Positions 25,851 to 40,800 of a stretch of DNA of 64,000 bases are shown piece by piece (position 1 is the stretch's first letter; every line of letters starts with the position of its first letter). A model generated the notes under the pieces. The model did not search any database. It worked only from the letters and a program-made list of their open reading frames with translations, and was not told where the DNA came from. Source of the stretch: Anthopleura xanthogrammica (Eukaryota > Cnidaria > Anthozoa > Actiniaria > Actiniidae); the NCBI GenBank assembly GCA_964019055.1, contig OZ025218.1:9430170-9494169 (forward strand). The letters run 5' to 3'. A program made the translations under genes and the position numbers.

Positions 25851-28800
25851 TGTATTCATTGAAAATATAAATTTGCATTTGTTCTTTTCAGAATTACCCA
25901 TGCCATCATCCCAGTTCCAGTTCAACCTTTCAAATGACAAAGTTGGTTTCCTTGATGTGCAGAAGTCATCAGTAACAGGCATTGAAGAAGGGTTTACTAA
26001 GGTCACTCTAGTGGACAAAAGTATCCTAATGGCTTAGAGTTATTGTTTACAATATGTTTCACATAATGTTTGATTGTAGATTCCATCAAAGTTTGTTCCA
26101 AAGTTTTGAAGTTCAAGTCATACTTTGGAAGTTCAAAACAAACTTCGTTGGTGAACTTTAAACTTACTTCCTATGCAAATTTGGTAATTTGATAGAATCA
26201 AGGAGTTTTTCTGCTTGAAGCCAACCTCTTTAGGCAAAGTGTCATCCTGCTGAATGCTATGTATAATCCTGTTTAAAAAAAAAATTGTAGGAAAAACAGC
26301 TACACTTGAAAAGTGCTTAAGTTAGTCCTATATAAAGTATTATCAGTCCCTTAATAATATATCACTATAGACATGATACACATTGAAGCAGGTCACCAAC
26401 CAGAAGCTGTCATTCATGTGGTTGATCCAGTTTATCTAGGTAAGTAACTGAATACTTACAAAAGTAGGCACTTCCCAGAGGGATCGATCAAGGGGAGAAG
26501 GGCAGGAGGAGCAACCCACCCACCCCTAGCTGACATATACTGCATCATCGGTGTTTGAGTTTGTGAATGTCCTGATCATAAATGGTGCACCTAACCTAAA
26601 AAAATCCTGGATCTGCTCCTGTTCTCACCTAATTGCCTTCCACAACTTATCAATTTGTATATGACAATGATTATCAAATTTAGTGTGTTACATGAATTTG
26701 TTTAGTTAGGGATGATTTTGAATAATGTTTTACTGGTTTGGTTTTACAGGTTTTAGTATTGTAGGTGATAGTAATTGGGTTCTTGAAGTAGGCAAAGTGT
26801 ATGCTGTATCTGTTCAGTTATATGATAAAGACAACCACAAGATCTCCATGACAGAGGTATCTGAGACTAGGATATTATTTATTTTGGGTGATACATTTAT
26901 TAATTAGTGTGTCAAAGAAACAAGTCATAGTCTCCTTCCCAATTCCTTGCACCATCTTCAAAAATAGCTGTGCCTTTTCAGTGAAGAGAGATGTGTGGTG
27001 AGCTTGCAAAGATAGAGACATGTGAAACATTGTCCAAGGGGTTTAAAAGGTCTCTATCATTACAAGCTCACCTCATGTCTTGCTTGGATGCAAAGGCACA
27101 GCTACCTTTCAAAATAGCACAGGGAACTATGAAGGGGACTATTATGATGTTGTTACAAAATGTTCCTATAAAACAAAGCACTTTATTTGATTTGTGCACA
27201 CGCTGTCCAAAAAGTCTGCTCAAGGGCCAAAACATGCTAACTATAAAATGTTAGTGTTTTCCAAACTTTTCCAATTCCTTGCCCTACATTTCTCTAATGA
27301 TATGACTCTGTTATATTTCCCAGAATATTGAGGTCCAGACATCGTTCAGCACACCATATTTTGAAGTGCTGTGGTCATCTCAGAACGGCACTTATCACAT
27401 CATTAAGACCATTAAGAAAGGCACCAGTCCTATACGAGCTGTTTTTACTGCTATCAAGATTGGCAGTTGCTGTAGCTACCCAGTACGTCAAGTCTAAAAA
27501 CTTACTTATTTCTTATAATCTGAATGGCAGTGAGCAGAGATCATGATTCCTTAGCTGACCTTATTGTTGTGATTGTACAATTATCCATAGACTTACTCTA
27601 AGTCGACTTCTCTTGAATTTACAGGAGCAAATAAATAGAAAAAGTGCCAGCAATGAAATGCTGCACTAAACGCGAGCAACTAAAAATCAAGCGAGCAATG
27701 CAAGCCTCAAATTCAAGAGAGGTTGTCCTTCATCCTGTGTGTGTGTCATCCTAATTATATTGGGCTGTCTGTGCTTTATTGAGCAGGCATGTGTTAACTA
27801 ATACAAATCATCAAATTTACATGATATAAACATCATAATTCAATTGTTTTTCTTTTAGGAACCTATCAAAAAGGATGTTATCACTCTCAAATCCCCCATC
27901 TCTGGTCAGCAAGATGTTGAAATATTTGACCCTGTAAAAGTCTTACCTGATGAAGTTGTGTTCCCTTGGCATCCAAGTATTGGGCAAAGAGTGCAGGCTG
28001 TCCATCAATATCAGTATCAACTCAAAGTAAGATTGCTTGATAATTTAGTGGATTGGGCTACCTGTGCATGAACCACAGGAAGCCCAAAGTTTAAAAATTG
28101 GAAAAGAGTGCAGTATTACTGTCTTTCTAAAATGATAATCTAAGAAGGATATTTTTCTGAATTATTATTATTACAGGCAGTAGGTGGCAGTGGGTCATAC
28201 ATCTGGACATCCTTCAACTCTTCAGTAGCTTCAGTCAATACTAAAGGCATTGTCATGACAACAACAAATATTGGACACACCCAAATCAAAGCCGCTGACA
28301 CTAGAAATGTTGAGCACTTTGACACCATGGAGGTAAGATGCTTTCTCTAACTTATATATGCTTCACCAGGGCTTGAAATAACAGCTGGTCAATGGACAAT
28401 TTCTGGCCAGAATTGGAACTTTTCCAGTAAAATCTTTGCCTTGCTGGTCATTTTGACCATTAATGTTGAGCCAGAAATGGGATATGACCAAGCTAAAACT
28501 AATTTGGCCAGCTGTCATGACCTGCAACTGACCAGCCGTTATTTCAAGCACTGTTCATTAGTGTAAAGTAGAACTTGTTTCTTTTTACATCGTCATGTGG
28601 GTTGTCAAACAGTGCAATCTCTAATTTTGTGACATTTGATGCAACGCTGGATGTACATGTAACATTGCATGAAAAATTGCATCATGTGTCCGCCCCATTA
28701 GTCACTCTAGCAGTGACCAATTTATCATTATTTTGATGACAGTCTGTTTGATGTCTCTTCTGTTTGCCATGTTATTTTAGGTATATGTGTTGGTTCCCAC

Positions 28801-31800
28801 CAAAATGAACTTCATTCCTTCGCAAGTTGAAACAGAGGTTGATACTGAATTATTGTTGCCCCTTGTGGTTGCTGCTCCCGTGCATAAAGGTTTGTCTAGC
28901 TAGTGATTCCTGTGAATGACTCTAGTTCAGCAACAATTTTCCCATGTCATTGATCACTATAATTGTCGTCATCATCATTATCATGGTCACCATCATGACA
29001 TTTATACATTTATATGGCAAAAACCACCGCCTTTTTCTTGATTCAAAATTCACAAAAACCAAAAGTAAATCAGAGCGGGTCATTGGACAAAGACCAACCA
29101 GAATAGCCTCACTTGTAAACAAAAGAATATCTCATTCAGGGCTCGAAATAGAAAAGATAAATGGCCTGACAGTTTCTTATTTTCGGCAGGATAAATAATT
29201 TTGGAGCAAAATTCCCCTGCCATTTTATTTTCCATTTGGCAGTTCAAAACTTTTTTAGCCTGACAGTAATAGAACTTGACCTGCATTTTGGCCATTGGCA
29301 GGCCCCTATTGCGAGCCCTGTCATTGCTGGTCATTTTGACCAGTAACATTAAGCAAGAAACAAGGTATGACCGACCAAGCTAAAACTAACCTTTTTGTTT
29401 TCTAGGTTCTCAAGAGCTTCATGTGTTCTCGGATTGCAAAGCACTTGCTTTAACATTCAGTTTGTCTGATCCATCAGTCTATCAAATCATTGAAGGAGAT
29501 GGTAATGTTACACAAACTTAATACATTATTTACATACATACCTTATTAAATTTTCCATAATAAAAAGATAAACACAAAAAATAATTGCTCCTCTGATTTT
29601 ATTCCAGATAATTACGAGATTGTACCAGGTAGTTGTATGTCGGTCAGGTTACATGCCCTCAGAGCTGGATTCAGTACCCTTACAGTGTCGTACCAGTACA
29701 AAGAAATACAACTGAAAGCAACTGTGACCATTGGGGCTTATTACCCATTACAGGTACATGCAGTAGAATCAGTATTCAAAGAATTTTTTATCCTTTTAGT
29801 TAATTTCTTCCAGCTTCTAAGAGCTTATAACCTCTCTTTTGGTTTTCATATGGTTAGCATGGGTGGGAAGCACAGGCGGCATATCAAATGCCAACTTCAA
29901 AAATATGCTTGGCCTTTCACACACAAAGGTTTCAATGTGAGGCTCCGGCATAATGTTAATGCTCAGTGATTCGTGACAGAGAAAAGATTTAATTTCGCAC
30001 AGAGCCTGGTACTGAAACCTTTGTGTGTGACAAGCAAAGTGGACTATAAGTCCCTTAGTGTTGTGTGTTTCATTGTTCATTTCTCTTTATTTGCTCTTTC
30101 TAGGTTCTTGATCCTAGTGATGTAGCTGTAGTAACAGTTGGATCAATAAAGAACATCATGTTAGGTGGAGGACCTTTACCCTGGATCTTGGATACCTCTG
30201 GATACTATGAAGATGGTAAGTTACCTACTTGGGCATACCCAGGGGTGAGTTGTGGGACCCATCATATTAGGTGGAGGACCTTTACCCTGGATCTTGGATA
30301 CCCCTGGATACTATGAAAATAGTATGTACTGTATTGGGCATGCCCAGGGGTGAGTTCTGGGACCTATCATATTAGGGTCACTTGTCACTCACACGCACAC
30401 TACCACTAAATTATGCACACAACACTCAACTCACATGTTGATTTTTATGGACAGAAGAAACTGGGGAACCCATAGAAAACCCTCGTAGCACAGGAGAGAT
30501 CAATACATCAAAAAAAATCAATTCACAATAATCCTTTTTGCACTTACTTTTTCGTACAGCTGGAAGTGGCAGAAGATAATTCATTAGCAGTAAATGCCAG
30601 CTTATGATATTATAGACAAACAGACACTAGTTTTCCTAATATTAACACCTTGGTTACTAATCAAAGCTAAAGAAGAAAGGAAGGTTTTCTAATTGTAATG
30701 TTTTACTTTTCAGTTGATGCAGAACAGAAACACTTGGTCGAGATTCACAATGGTCACACAACTGATTATTTTGGTAAAATTTCTGATCAAAAATCTTCAT
30801 TAGGTTACATTATGCCCAAGCTAAATAGGTCTATAAATAGTTTAACCACTGCATTAACCACTATCCTCTGTTTTTTTAGTTGAATCATCGGGAAGTTTCC
30901 ATTATTTTAATGTTTTATGTCATGAACTTGGAGAACAGGTTAGTGTTGTGGTGTTACAGAAAAAATAGACTGTATTTACTCGATTAAGTGCTGCCCCCAA
31001 TTAAGCTCTGCCCCACCCCCACCTCCATTAAGTACTGCATATGAAAGCAAAAATATTAAAAAGTGCCACCTTTGAATAAGCGCCTCATTTATTCATAATT
31101 TTGTAGCGCTTAATCAAAGCATCATCAGACTGAGACAGTGAATGACATTTGAAACATATTGTTTATTTTGTTGTTTACATTTGTTTGTTAACATTTACAA
31201 ATGTTATGATCTTTAAAGAGCGCTGTCCTCAAATAAGCACCGCCCCTGAATACGTGCCGCCACTGAAACACTAGGAATTTAAAGACCGCTGCAAAACTTA
31301 ATTGAGGAAATATGATATGCCTCCCTGTTGAGAGAGGCTGCACAGGAAAAAAATCATAAATTCCATTTTCTTATTTGTCTTCTAGGTTCTTACTGTTAAT
31401 ATTGGCAACAACCCAACAGCAAAGAATGTGTACCCTGCTAACTCTTCTGCCAAGATCAGGTACTCTAGAAATAACACAGTATAACTTAGATTTAAACTTT
31501 CTATCTTACCTACCAATACTTTATTTCAGGTATGCCTGCATGATGCCAGCATCACTAACTATTGTACCAGATATTAAGCTGCCTATAGTAGATGGACGGC
31601 AGCTCAACCCTGAGAACTGTGTCAGCTCCAATAAAGAGGTTGGTCTAATTCATCGAAGCTCTAACTCAATATTTTCCTCCTTTTAACGGTGTTCGTGCTA
31701 CTCTTTAACTTCCTTGAATTTAATTTCTAGTTTTCATGGATGCTTAAAAAGCTCTTGAATTTTAGAATTTCTGTTCAAACTCCTTGCAAACTCCTTAAAT

Positions 31801-34800
31801 CTATGCTCTAATTGAGCACGACTTAGCAAGTCAACCTAGTAGTGCTTTTAAAGCATGTTCACTTTTTGCACCAAAATTTAGTTGAGTTCATGTGAGAACA
31901 TCCTCTAAACTATAGTATCTCAGCTGATAATACTCCTTGAAAAATTATTTTTGAGTCCTTGAATACTTCTTAAATACTTCTTTGAATTTTAAATGGATAG
32001 ATCTTAAAATGAATTTGTAAAATTTTTGATTAAGATTTTTTGTTTCCACTACACAGATTAATGTAAAGAATGATCAAGATCTTCGTCTGCTGTTAAATGT
32101 CAGAGATTCCAATGGTCGTCTCTTTGACAATATTACTTCACTGTACGTAACCTGGTCTACTAGTGATAAAAGACTAGCTGGGATTATTGGACCTACCAAG
32201 TCAGTACACATGATGTTTGTTAAGGAAGGAGAAAATGAAGATGTCAGAAGATCTGTTTGTGAGTATGGCATTTTTTCGGCCGATTGGGCTACCTGTGGTG
32301 AGAATTTTTTGGTTGGGGGATGGGTGGGTAGTGAATGGCACAAAAACTAAACTATGTTATCTGCAGTTTTTACAAAATTATATCATGGCATTGTTTCTGC
32401 AGATTGGGTTACCTGTGGTGAGACTTTTGGTTGGGGGATGGGTGGGTAGTGAACGGCACAAAAACTGAACTATGTTATCTGCAGTTTTTACAAAAATATA
32501 TCATAATAAAGTATCCTGTTTTCTTGGTTCTTTAGCTTATCAAACGGTACGTCTGAGTGAGAAGATGGGTGGAGTAGTGATCAAGGTGACCATTGATGGT
32601 TATGACTGTAAAGTATTACGAAGATGTCACATGGAGCTTCAGGTTAGTTAAATTCGAGAAGCATGTTCACATACTGAAGATCTTGATACAATAAAGAATT
32701 TGATTTCAACAGGCCATGTTCGAGATCTTTTTTTTTTTTTTTTTTTTTCATGTTCGAGATCTATTAGCTTTAACTGTTGTATCACAGCATGAGACACTCA
32801 CAACAGAGCTAAGCTCCAATTACTGCGGAGCCCAGGATCAAAATTTAATGGGAATATTACAATTCAATCACAATACCAAAGCTATCCTGAATAAAATGCT
32901 CAAAATTGTATCAAACCTCAAAAGTATCGGTAGATATAGTGCCGTACATTCAATTATAACATTTGCCTTTCTTATTATTTTCTTCAGACTCCATCAAAGA
33001 TATCGCTGAGTGGTCACCTGAAGTTGTTGCTTGTTCCAGAGAGGACCATACTACCTCCTTCGGCATCAATACTCAACCACCCTGACAATAAAGTGACATT
33101 CCACATCAAGGGTGGTTCTGGACATTTCTCTGTTAAAGGCAGTGACCTGTCCATAGGGACGGTCATGTACAATGGCAAGAGAGATATAGTGGTATGTTAA
33201 CCAATATTCACATTGGAAAAACTAAATCTGGGTTGCCTGTGGAATAATTTTTTTTAGCATTAGTGGGGGGGGGGGGTTTGCTGGTGCAAATAGGGTGTAC
33301 CAGCAAACTCTGGGGTGTGCTTTCCATATCTGAGCCACTAAGAGCCGCCTACTTTTGCCATTCCCCCAAATTGTACTTCCCCTTCATTGATACAGCTGTC
33401 TAAATTAAGTAAACCATTCACTTAAAAATTTTAATTTTTAATCTCTGTCTTTCAACTTTTTCCTCATCAGGTCAGCCCTAAAAATGAAGGTCTTCTCAGT
33501 GTTGTGGTGTATGATCTGTGTCTAGATTCTCCCCACCCTGCTACTGTCAGTATCCAGGTGTCAGACATCCACAGTGTTGATGTTGCTGTTGCAAACAAGG
33601 TGCTGAATACACTCTATTTACACTTTATTTAAAAAAACGGATTGTACCCTTTCTCAGGTAGCATCATGATGTATGTGTTAACCAACTATGTCATACATTT
33701 CCAAACACACAAATGGGACTTAGTTCTCCTCACTCCCAACAAGATTTGAATCCAGCACCCTCATTACCAAACGATTATTACAATGTCTATCCCAACCCCA
33801 AACCTAACCACTTACCACAAAATGAATTCCCTTGTGGTTGGTCTCTCTCTTTTTGCCCCCCCCCCCCCCCCCCCCCTCATAATATATTTAAAGTGATACC
33901 TCATTAGACAAAAGTGTGTGTTCTGTGTAGTTTATTATCATGTTCTAAATGGAAAATTTATTGCAGATTGAATTAGGGTCATCCACCTCACTGAAGGTCA
34001 AGCTCCTGGACATGTTTGGAGTTCCATTACTTCTGGGAAATTATGCTTTCATGAGACTATCACCACAGATTTCTCCTAACATCCTAACCATCAGGTATTT
34101 TTTCTTTGTATATGTGTGTTTTGTGTGTTTGTTTGTTTACTTTGTTGTTGTTACTTTTTATTTCACTTCTTAGATTCTTCCTATCCACCTGTTTGGACTT
34201 GAGTCCAGAGAACTGAAAAGTTTAAACCATAGCCAGAGCATATGCATTGTGTTCTAAGACATAGCACATACTATAACTATCTAAAGCCTTGGCCCCTACC
34301 CCACCCCCCACCAAGACACAGACTTTCCCCTAAAAAAGATGCTGGTGACAGTTCTTTTTCTTTTGCCAAACTTCTAGCTTGCATTCCTCTTGTGCGCCAC
34401 TGCTGTACTTTGCAATTGTGATTAGCGATAACAAGTTTTTTTGTTTACAATGAATAATTCCCCTTATAGGAAGGATTCTGGTTCAGGAAAAGATGATCCG
34501 AATGAAGAAGTATCCCACTTCATTGTCCAAGGTGTGTCTCTTGGAACGGCAAGTCTAACATTCACTGCAACATCTGTTACTGGACGATCAGCTACAAGTG
34601 AGCCCAAGGACATACAAGTGTTCCCACCACTCAGACTAGACCCTAGAGTTGTTGTACTGGTCAGAGGGGCAACCTTTCAGGTAAAACCGACAAACATGTT
34701 TACTTTCCTTTCATTCCTACAGTAAAATGATTGTAAACTTATGGGAAGCACGGATGCCATAGAGGTGAGAGCATTCACACTTCGTCAATGCTAACCTAAC

Positions 34801-37800
34801 AGGTTCAATATTCATTTCCAGGTTCGTGCCACAGGGGGCCCAACACCTCAATCTACCACATCGTTTGTGATGGGCAACAGGACAGTAGGATCTGTCAACA
34901 GTGTAGGCCTCGTAGAGGCTCTCAATGTGGGTGTTTCAAATCTGACAGGCGTGGTACAGGCCTCTGATCCACAGGAAGGACAAGCTGTTGTATATTCTAA
35001 GGTAGGGTCTCAGTTGTGCTGTCTTCATCTGTTCATTACCATGCCATTAAATACTGTTTATAAGTCTCCCGGTAATGAGCCATCCTAGTTATAAGCCCTT
35101 TAGTCTGCTAATGTGAAAATGCCTCCAGTCATAAGCCCATCCTGTGGCATGCAGCAGTCATTATGTTGATGACCTATAAAATATTCTGATTTTCCATAAT
35201 TTATTACAGTGTGTATCCAAAAACCGTGGTCACCTAGAAATATTTCAAGAATGTTGCTTGACCAATCAGAAGAATTATTGTTATCTTTTTAATAAAGAAA
35301 TTTCGTTTTCATCCAAAACTCTTTATCCTTCTAATTATAAGCCCATCTCCCTCCGCTCCTCCCTCCCCCCACCCCCACCCAGTTATAAGCTTATCAAAAA
35401 TCCCTTATGAATGAGAGTACCTGGGATTGCAGTGCTCATGTAGTCTTTCCTTGTTATCTTCAGGATGTTATCATGGTACATGTGGTTGAGTTAGCTGGTA
35501 TACGAATATCATCCACATCAACCAACCTTGTCACAGGTACCAAGGTATGTATCCATGGTTACAATCTCCTTGGTTACTTCTGTTATGCTCTTAGTACAAA
35601 AACTTTGGTAGAATTTAATTATCACGTCTTGTAGGCTACCTGTGTTGCTGATTCTGTTTCACTCCTATATACCTTTCCTGAATTCGCTTGAATGGCCAGG
35701 AAACAATGGTTCCAAGTATCTGAGAGCTGCTGGTCTCTCACCTCTCACTCCTTGGGTATTACCAAGATCTCTGCCATCAAGGTTATTTTACTAGGTCTTA
35801 ACTGAGGTGATATTTTGTTATTTCAGATCAGTTTGTTTGCAACAGGATATGCAAATGAGTCACCATTCACATTTGCTAATGTTGTCCCTGGACTGGACTT
35901 CATCTGGAAATCAAGCAACCCTGATGTCTGTCAGCTCATGTCTACCTATCATAAGGTAATAATTCCCTAAATGGCATGAAATCAATACTTTACATGATCA
36001 AGAGCTTGTTATTGCCTTGATAACAACTTAACAATACCTTGACGACAACTTGCTGTACCCTGTCTACAACTTACCTATACCCTCCGAAACGTTCTGATAT
36101 CTTGCCAACAACTTACTGACAATGCATTACCAGTGTTGTACTGAAATACTGAAAACTTATCCATAACTTGTTGAAAGCTTACCGAGACCTTACCGAGACC
36201 TAACTGATACCTTACCAACAACCAAGCAAGGCCTTGTCTACAACATGTAATTTTTCTGGCTTACCAACCAGTTCTAATAACACTGATGGTTTGAAAAGAG
36301 GAAAATATTTACCAAGATAAGTTTGTATGAATGTGTTCCTTGTTTTCCAGAGTGGTATATCTGTAGAAAGTGAGCGAGATTTCCATGTTGAGCTACACTG
36401 TACCCACCCTGGACAGACAACCATACGTCTGACCCTTGAGATGCGTGACAAGCTGCATGGACAAGTAAAGGACACAGCTATTATCACTGATGAAATCACA
36501 TTCCAGGTAACTATTCTTGTGCATTATCATAGGGTTCTTTTCTCCCAAAACAAAAAAGAAGAGAACAAATATAAAAAATGTGACTCGGTCAAATCCATCC
36601 CAACTGAGTCCCGATTGGCAGGAGGCAAGCACTGTCACTGCTATAACCCACCCATTCTTCCTGATAATCTTGAAATAAAAGAATTGGCTGTGATGCCTGA
36701 ACAAATTTCTTTAAAACCAGTCTGTCCAGCTTTCCAGTTTTAGGGATGAAATATTAATTTCATATTACAGCACGATGCACAAAAGTATGACCACTTTTAA
36801 TGTATTCTGATACTTCTCTGCACAGGCTTTTGATGTGGTGTGTAAATAAGGTGTGTAAAGCTCGTTTGGCAGCAAAAAGCCTTGCATAGAAGTATGCAAA
36901 TACATTAAATGTGGTCATACTTTTGCATGTCCTGCTGTAAAATTAAGTTCTAGAATTATTTAGAAAAAAAAATTGTAGGTGTAATAATTTTGAATATATT
37001 TATTCTTTAGGTGTTTGAGAAACTTCTAGTTCTTTTTCCTGAGCATGGTTATCTGTTGCTGCCCCACAATGTTAACACCAGAATAAGAACCAACAGGTAC
37101 ACCCATACTCCGTTGATAATAGATCGTTTTCACTCACTTGACAAGCAGCCATAGTGCATAAATTGAAATAGATTTCAGTTCCCAGAGGATAGAAAACGTA
37201 TTGTTTAGGTACACCAATATGGCCGCTCTGACGTCCCATGAAAACAGTATATATCTTCTGGTTGGTGTTGCTTTTGCAGTTGTGGTTGTTTATGATGACA
37301 ATAGTAATCAATATGTTGTTCTCATGATCATTTCTGTTGGTGCTGTTAAGGTTGTCATTAATGTTGCTATTTACTTTGATGTTGCTGTTACTGTTGCTGC
37401 TGTTGTCATTATTGCTGCTGCACCTGTTGCCTGTGCTTGTTGTTACTGCTGATATCTGTGATTGCTGTTGTATGTTATAGCTGTGGGTGTTAAGGTTGTC
37501 GTTGTCTGCTTTCATTGCCTCTGATTGGTCAGCCTTAACTCTACTTGCCGTTATTTTAATGTCTCCCTCCTGTTCACCAGGGATGGTTCTGCACACATTA
37601 CCTATGAGCTCATCACAGGCTGTCCACAAAACAAGAGGATCACCACCACCTCATCTGTCGTGTTTGTTGACAAGGGTGGTCGAATATCAACCAGTACAGT
37701 CTCTGGGACAGCAGCGGTGTTAGTTACAGTACACGAGGAGTTCGGGACAAACCAGACTGCCTTAGTCCATGTAGAGGTGAGTAAATCTAGTTACAAGTCA

Positions 37801-40800
37801 TGTTTGATGATGTATCTTGGCATTTTTAGACACCTAATAGTGTTGACTGGGCTTCCTGTGTCTCAGACTGCTTGATTGAAAGCTGTTGTTTCTTTCAGGT
37901 CAAGGCTGTGTCATCACTATCTATCACATGTCAGTCACACGTGCGTGCAACATCAGGCAAACTGCATTCATTCCCTCTTGGGATGAATGCGCTATTTGTA
38001 GTTGTTCTCCATGACAACATTGGAAGGGAATTCCATTCAGCAGGGATACCACTGAAATACCGGTTAAACAGGTTTGTTACAAGTTGGTTTTCTTGTGCCT
38101 AAAAATTATAGAGTACTTCTCTAGCTTTTGTATGACAATAAAAAAACACACAAATATTTTGGGTACTAGATTACGCATTTCTGCACTATGCGCCATGTGG
38201 TATACATAAATAACAGTGCATGCCACATATTTGGTTCAGCCTTTTAGCTACACCATTGAGACTAATAAGATTCCTTCACAAAAATGCCAGTATTTCATCA
38301 GAAGCTATAGCTGTTGCTGTGTACATTTTGTTTACTCTTAGTAATACTTGTTCTAATGGTTTTACTGTTTAGGTTTGATGCAGTCCATATCGTCCCAGGA
38401 TCAGAAAATGGTACATTCTTTGCCCGTGCTTTGAACATTGGAGAAGCCATCTTTAAGGTTAGAATCTGTTTTGCTTCATACGGTTCAGTCATAATATTGC
38501 ATATACAGCAGAATACAATTCATTTAAAAAAACTCACAGCATGGACTTGCTGTGCCATGCCATGCCATGCTATGATCATGACGATGCGGTGTCCTAGCAA
38601 TTTGATTGGAGGAGCAAGGATGTCACATGACTGTGTGATTGGTTCAATGGATATGGTCCTTTCTGTACTATGATTGTGCCATGCTGTTTTCAATCCATAC
38701 AGAATCTACTTTATATTGCTGGGTTTCTATCAGCTGATAAAAGTCTTTGAATCTTATTATCTGCTCCAAATGGTGGCCAAACATTGCTAGAATGATATTG
38801 AAAACTTGTGATTTAGCTGACGAAAATAAAATGCCACTTGAGATGGGAATTTTTGTCAAGTGGAACTGAGCAATACATGAAAATTCTGTTATAGTATAGT
38901 TGAGCATGCAGTCAAACATTCATAGTACCCAGTTTTCATAATCAATTATACTTTAGGTAGGGAATTGGTCATGACCAACCAATGTCCATTTAATCAATAG
39001 GTATGGGATGGTAATTCACCTCATGTAACTGACTATGTCAGAATTAGAGTGGAGTATGGGCTGAGTCCCATGAAGGCTGTTCTTCTGTTGGGTATGGCTC
39101 AGCAGTTCAAGACAACGATATGGGCTGATGGTAAGGGGTTTTTTCTTCATTTAGCTGATCTTTTTGCACTCATTTACACCTCTATTAAGCGACCAATGTT
39201 TATGTAGCAACCAGTTGTCAAAGTCCAAAAGACAGTCTTTGAACTAATTTATATCTCTATTAAGCAACCAGCCCTTATTTTAGCAACCACTTGCCAAATT
39301 TCCAAAGACAGTCTTTGAACTAACTTATACCAATATTAAGTGTCCAGCCTCTTTTAATGGCCACATATGATAATTTTCTGCTTGTTAGAAGATTGTATAA
39401 TTATGCTTCAAAATATATAGTTTCCCACAGCATATGTTGTAAATTTTACCTAAAGTTTGTTTTCCAATGATTCCAGGTCAAGTAGGCAAGTGGTCGTCGT
39501 CCAACCCTGACGTCATCACCATCGACTCCAACACAGGTATGGCTGTAGCTTTATCATCAGGTTCAACAACCATCCACTACAAGATTCCTGGATACTTCTC
39601 TGCACAAACAGAAGTCAAAGTAGAGGGAATCTCAACTATTCATTTCACCTACGACAGCTCTAAAATCATCACTAATGTACCTCTCAAGGATGACCTCGGG
39701 TACATCATCCCTGTTGCCCTGAGCAATGATCACCAGTCGTCTGAGTATATCAGTTTCGTAGGTGATAAGGATGCCGTGGTCTTGTACGAGAGCCTAGGAT
39801 CTCATCCTCAGCATGTCATGTCTTGTATTCTGAGGTTCAGTTACGAGATTCATGGTTCAGTCAGAGCACGGGAACTTTTTGAGGCCAAGCCAGGATTAGT
39901 ATCAGGAAGACCAATGTGTTACATCATTCCACGGAGCACAACCTCCGTTGTTACCCTTGCTGCTGCCACTGCTGATAGCGAGTTGAATCTGATTGTTAAA
40001 GTCCATGATGAGGTTCATGATGATGACCTGTCGTCAGATCCAGTAGTATTGCCTTTTGTTCCAGCGTTTGCTTTAAGTACAACAGAAATTCATTTGAGTG
40101 GCGATAAAGAAGGAAAGAAGAAAACGGTGACTGTGATTGGTATACCAAGGCAGCTGACGGCACTTGTGGTAAGTATTATGAAGAGGAAGAGATCTTGATC
40201 ATCATGATAATGACAATAACAACGAGGATGATGATGGTGGTTGTGGTGGTTAGTGCCAAAGACAATGGTGACCATTATTATATGATGGTGATGATGATGG
40301 TGATGATAGTTGATGGTGATGATGATGATTAGGATAGTGGTGGTGGCTGATGGTGATGATGATGATGATGATATCGTTGATTAGTGTTACATTGAGATTC
40401 ATGTAGCATTTTCTATTATCAGGTCAAGCCACATGACAAGAATGTCCTACAAGTGAAAAGCCTGACGTCAGAAGAAAACAACCAAGCACTATACGAGATC
40501 TCTGGAATCAACACCCACGAATCCTTTAAAGAACATCCAGTCGAGTTTGTCAGTACTCTGACAGGACAAAAGAACATTGTTTATGTAACATACAAAAGAA
40601 CTGGTGCACCCCCTTTCATTGCCATGGCAACATGTCCCAACCCCGCTGATCCTCGATGCCCCAAGGTCGAGAAAGAAGTCCACTGGAGAAGGCTGTTTTT
40701 CTCCTTATTAGGTGAAACAAGTGCCTGGTTTATTGGATTCTCCATAATCATCGGCCTTATTATACTACTGCTTATTTTCTGCTGTAGTGATCGTACAAGA

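Noticed and set aside
37201..37629. Open frames on both strands (up to 185 codons) in a NUP210 intron
   Set aside because: They reflect low-complexity GTT/GCT-type repeats in the intron between exons 33 and 34. Composition is repetitive and no domain is seen.
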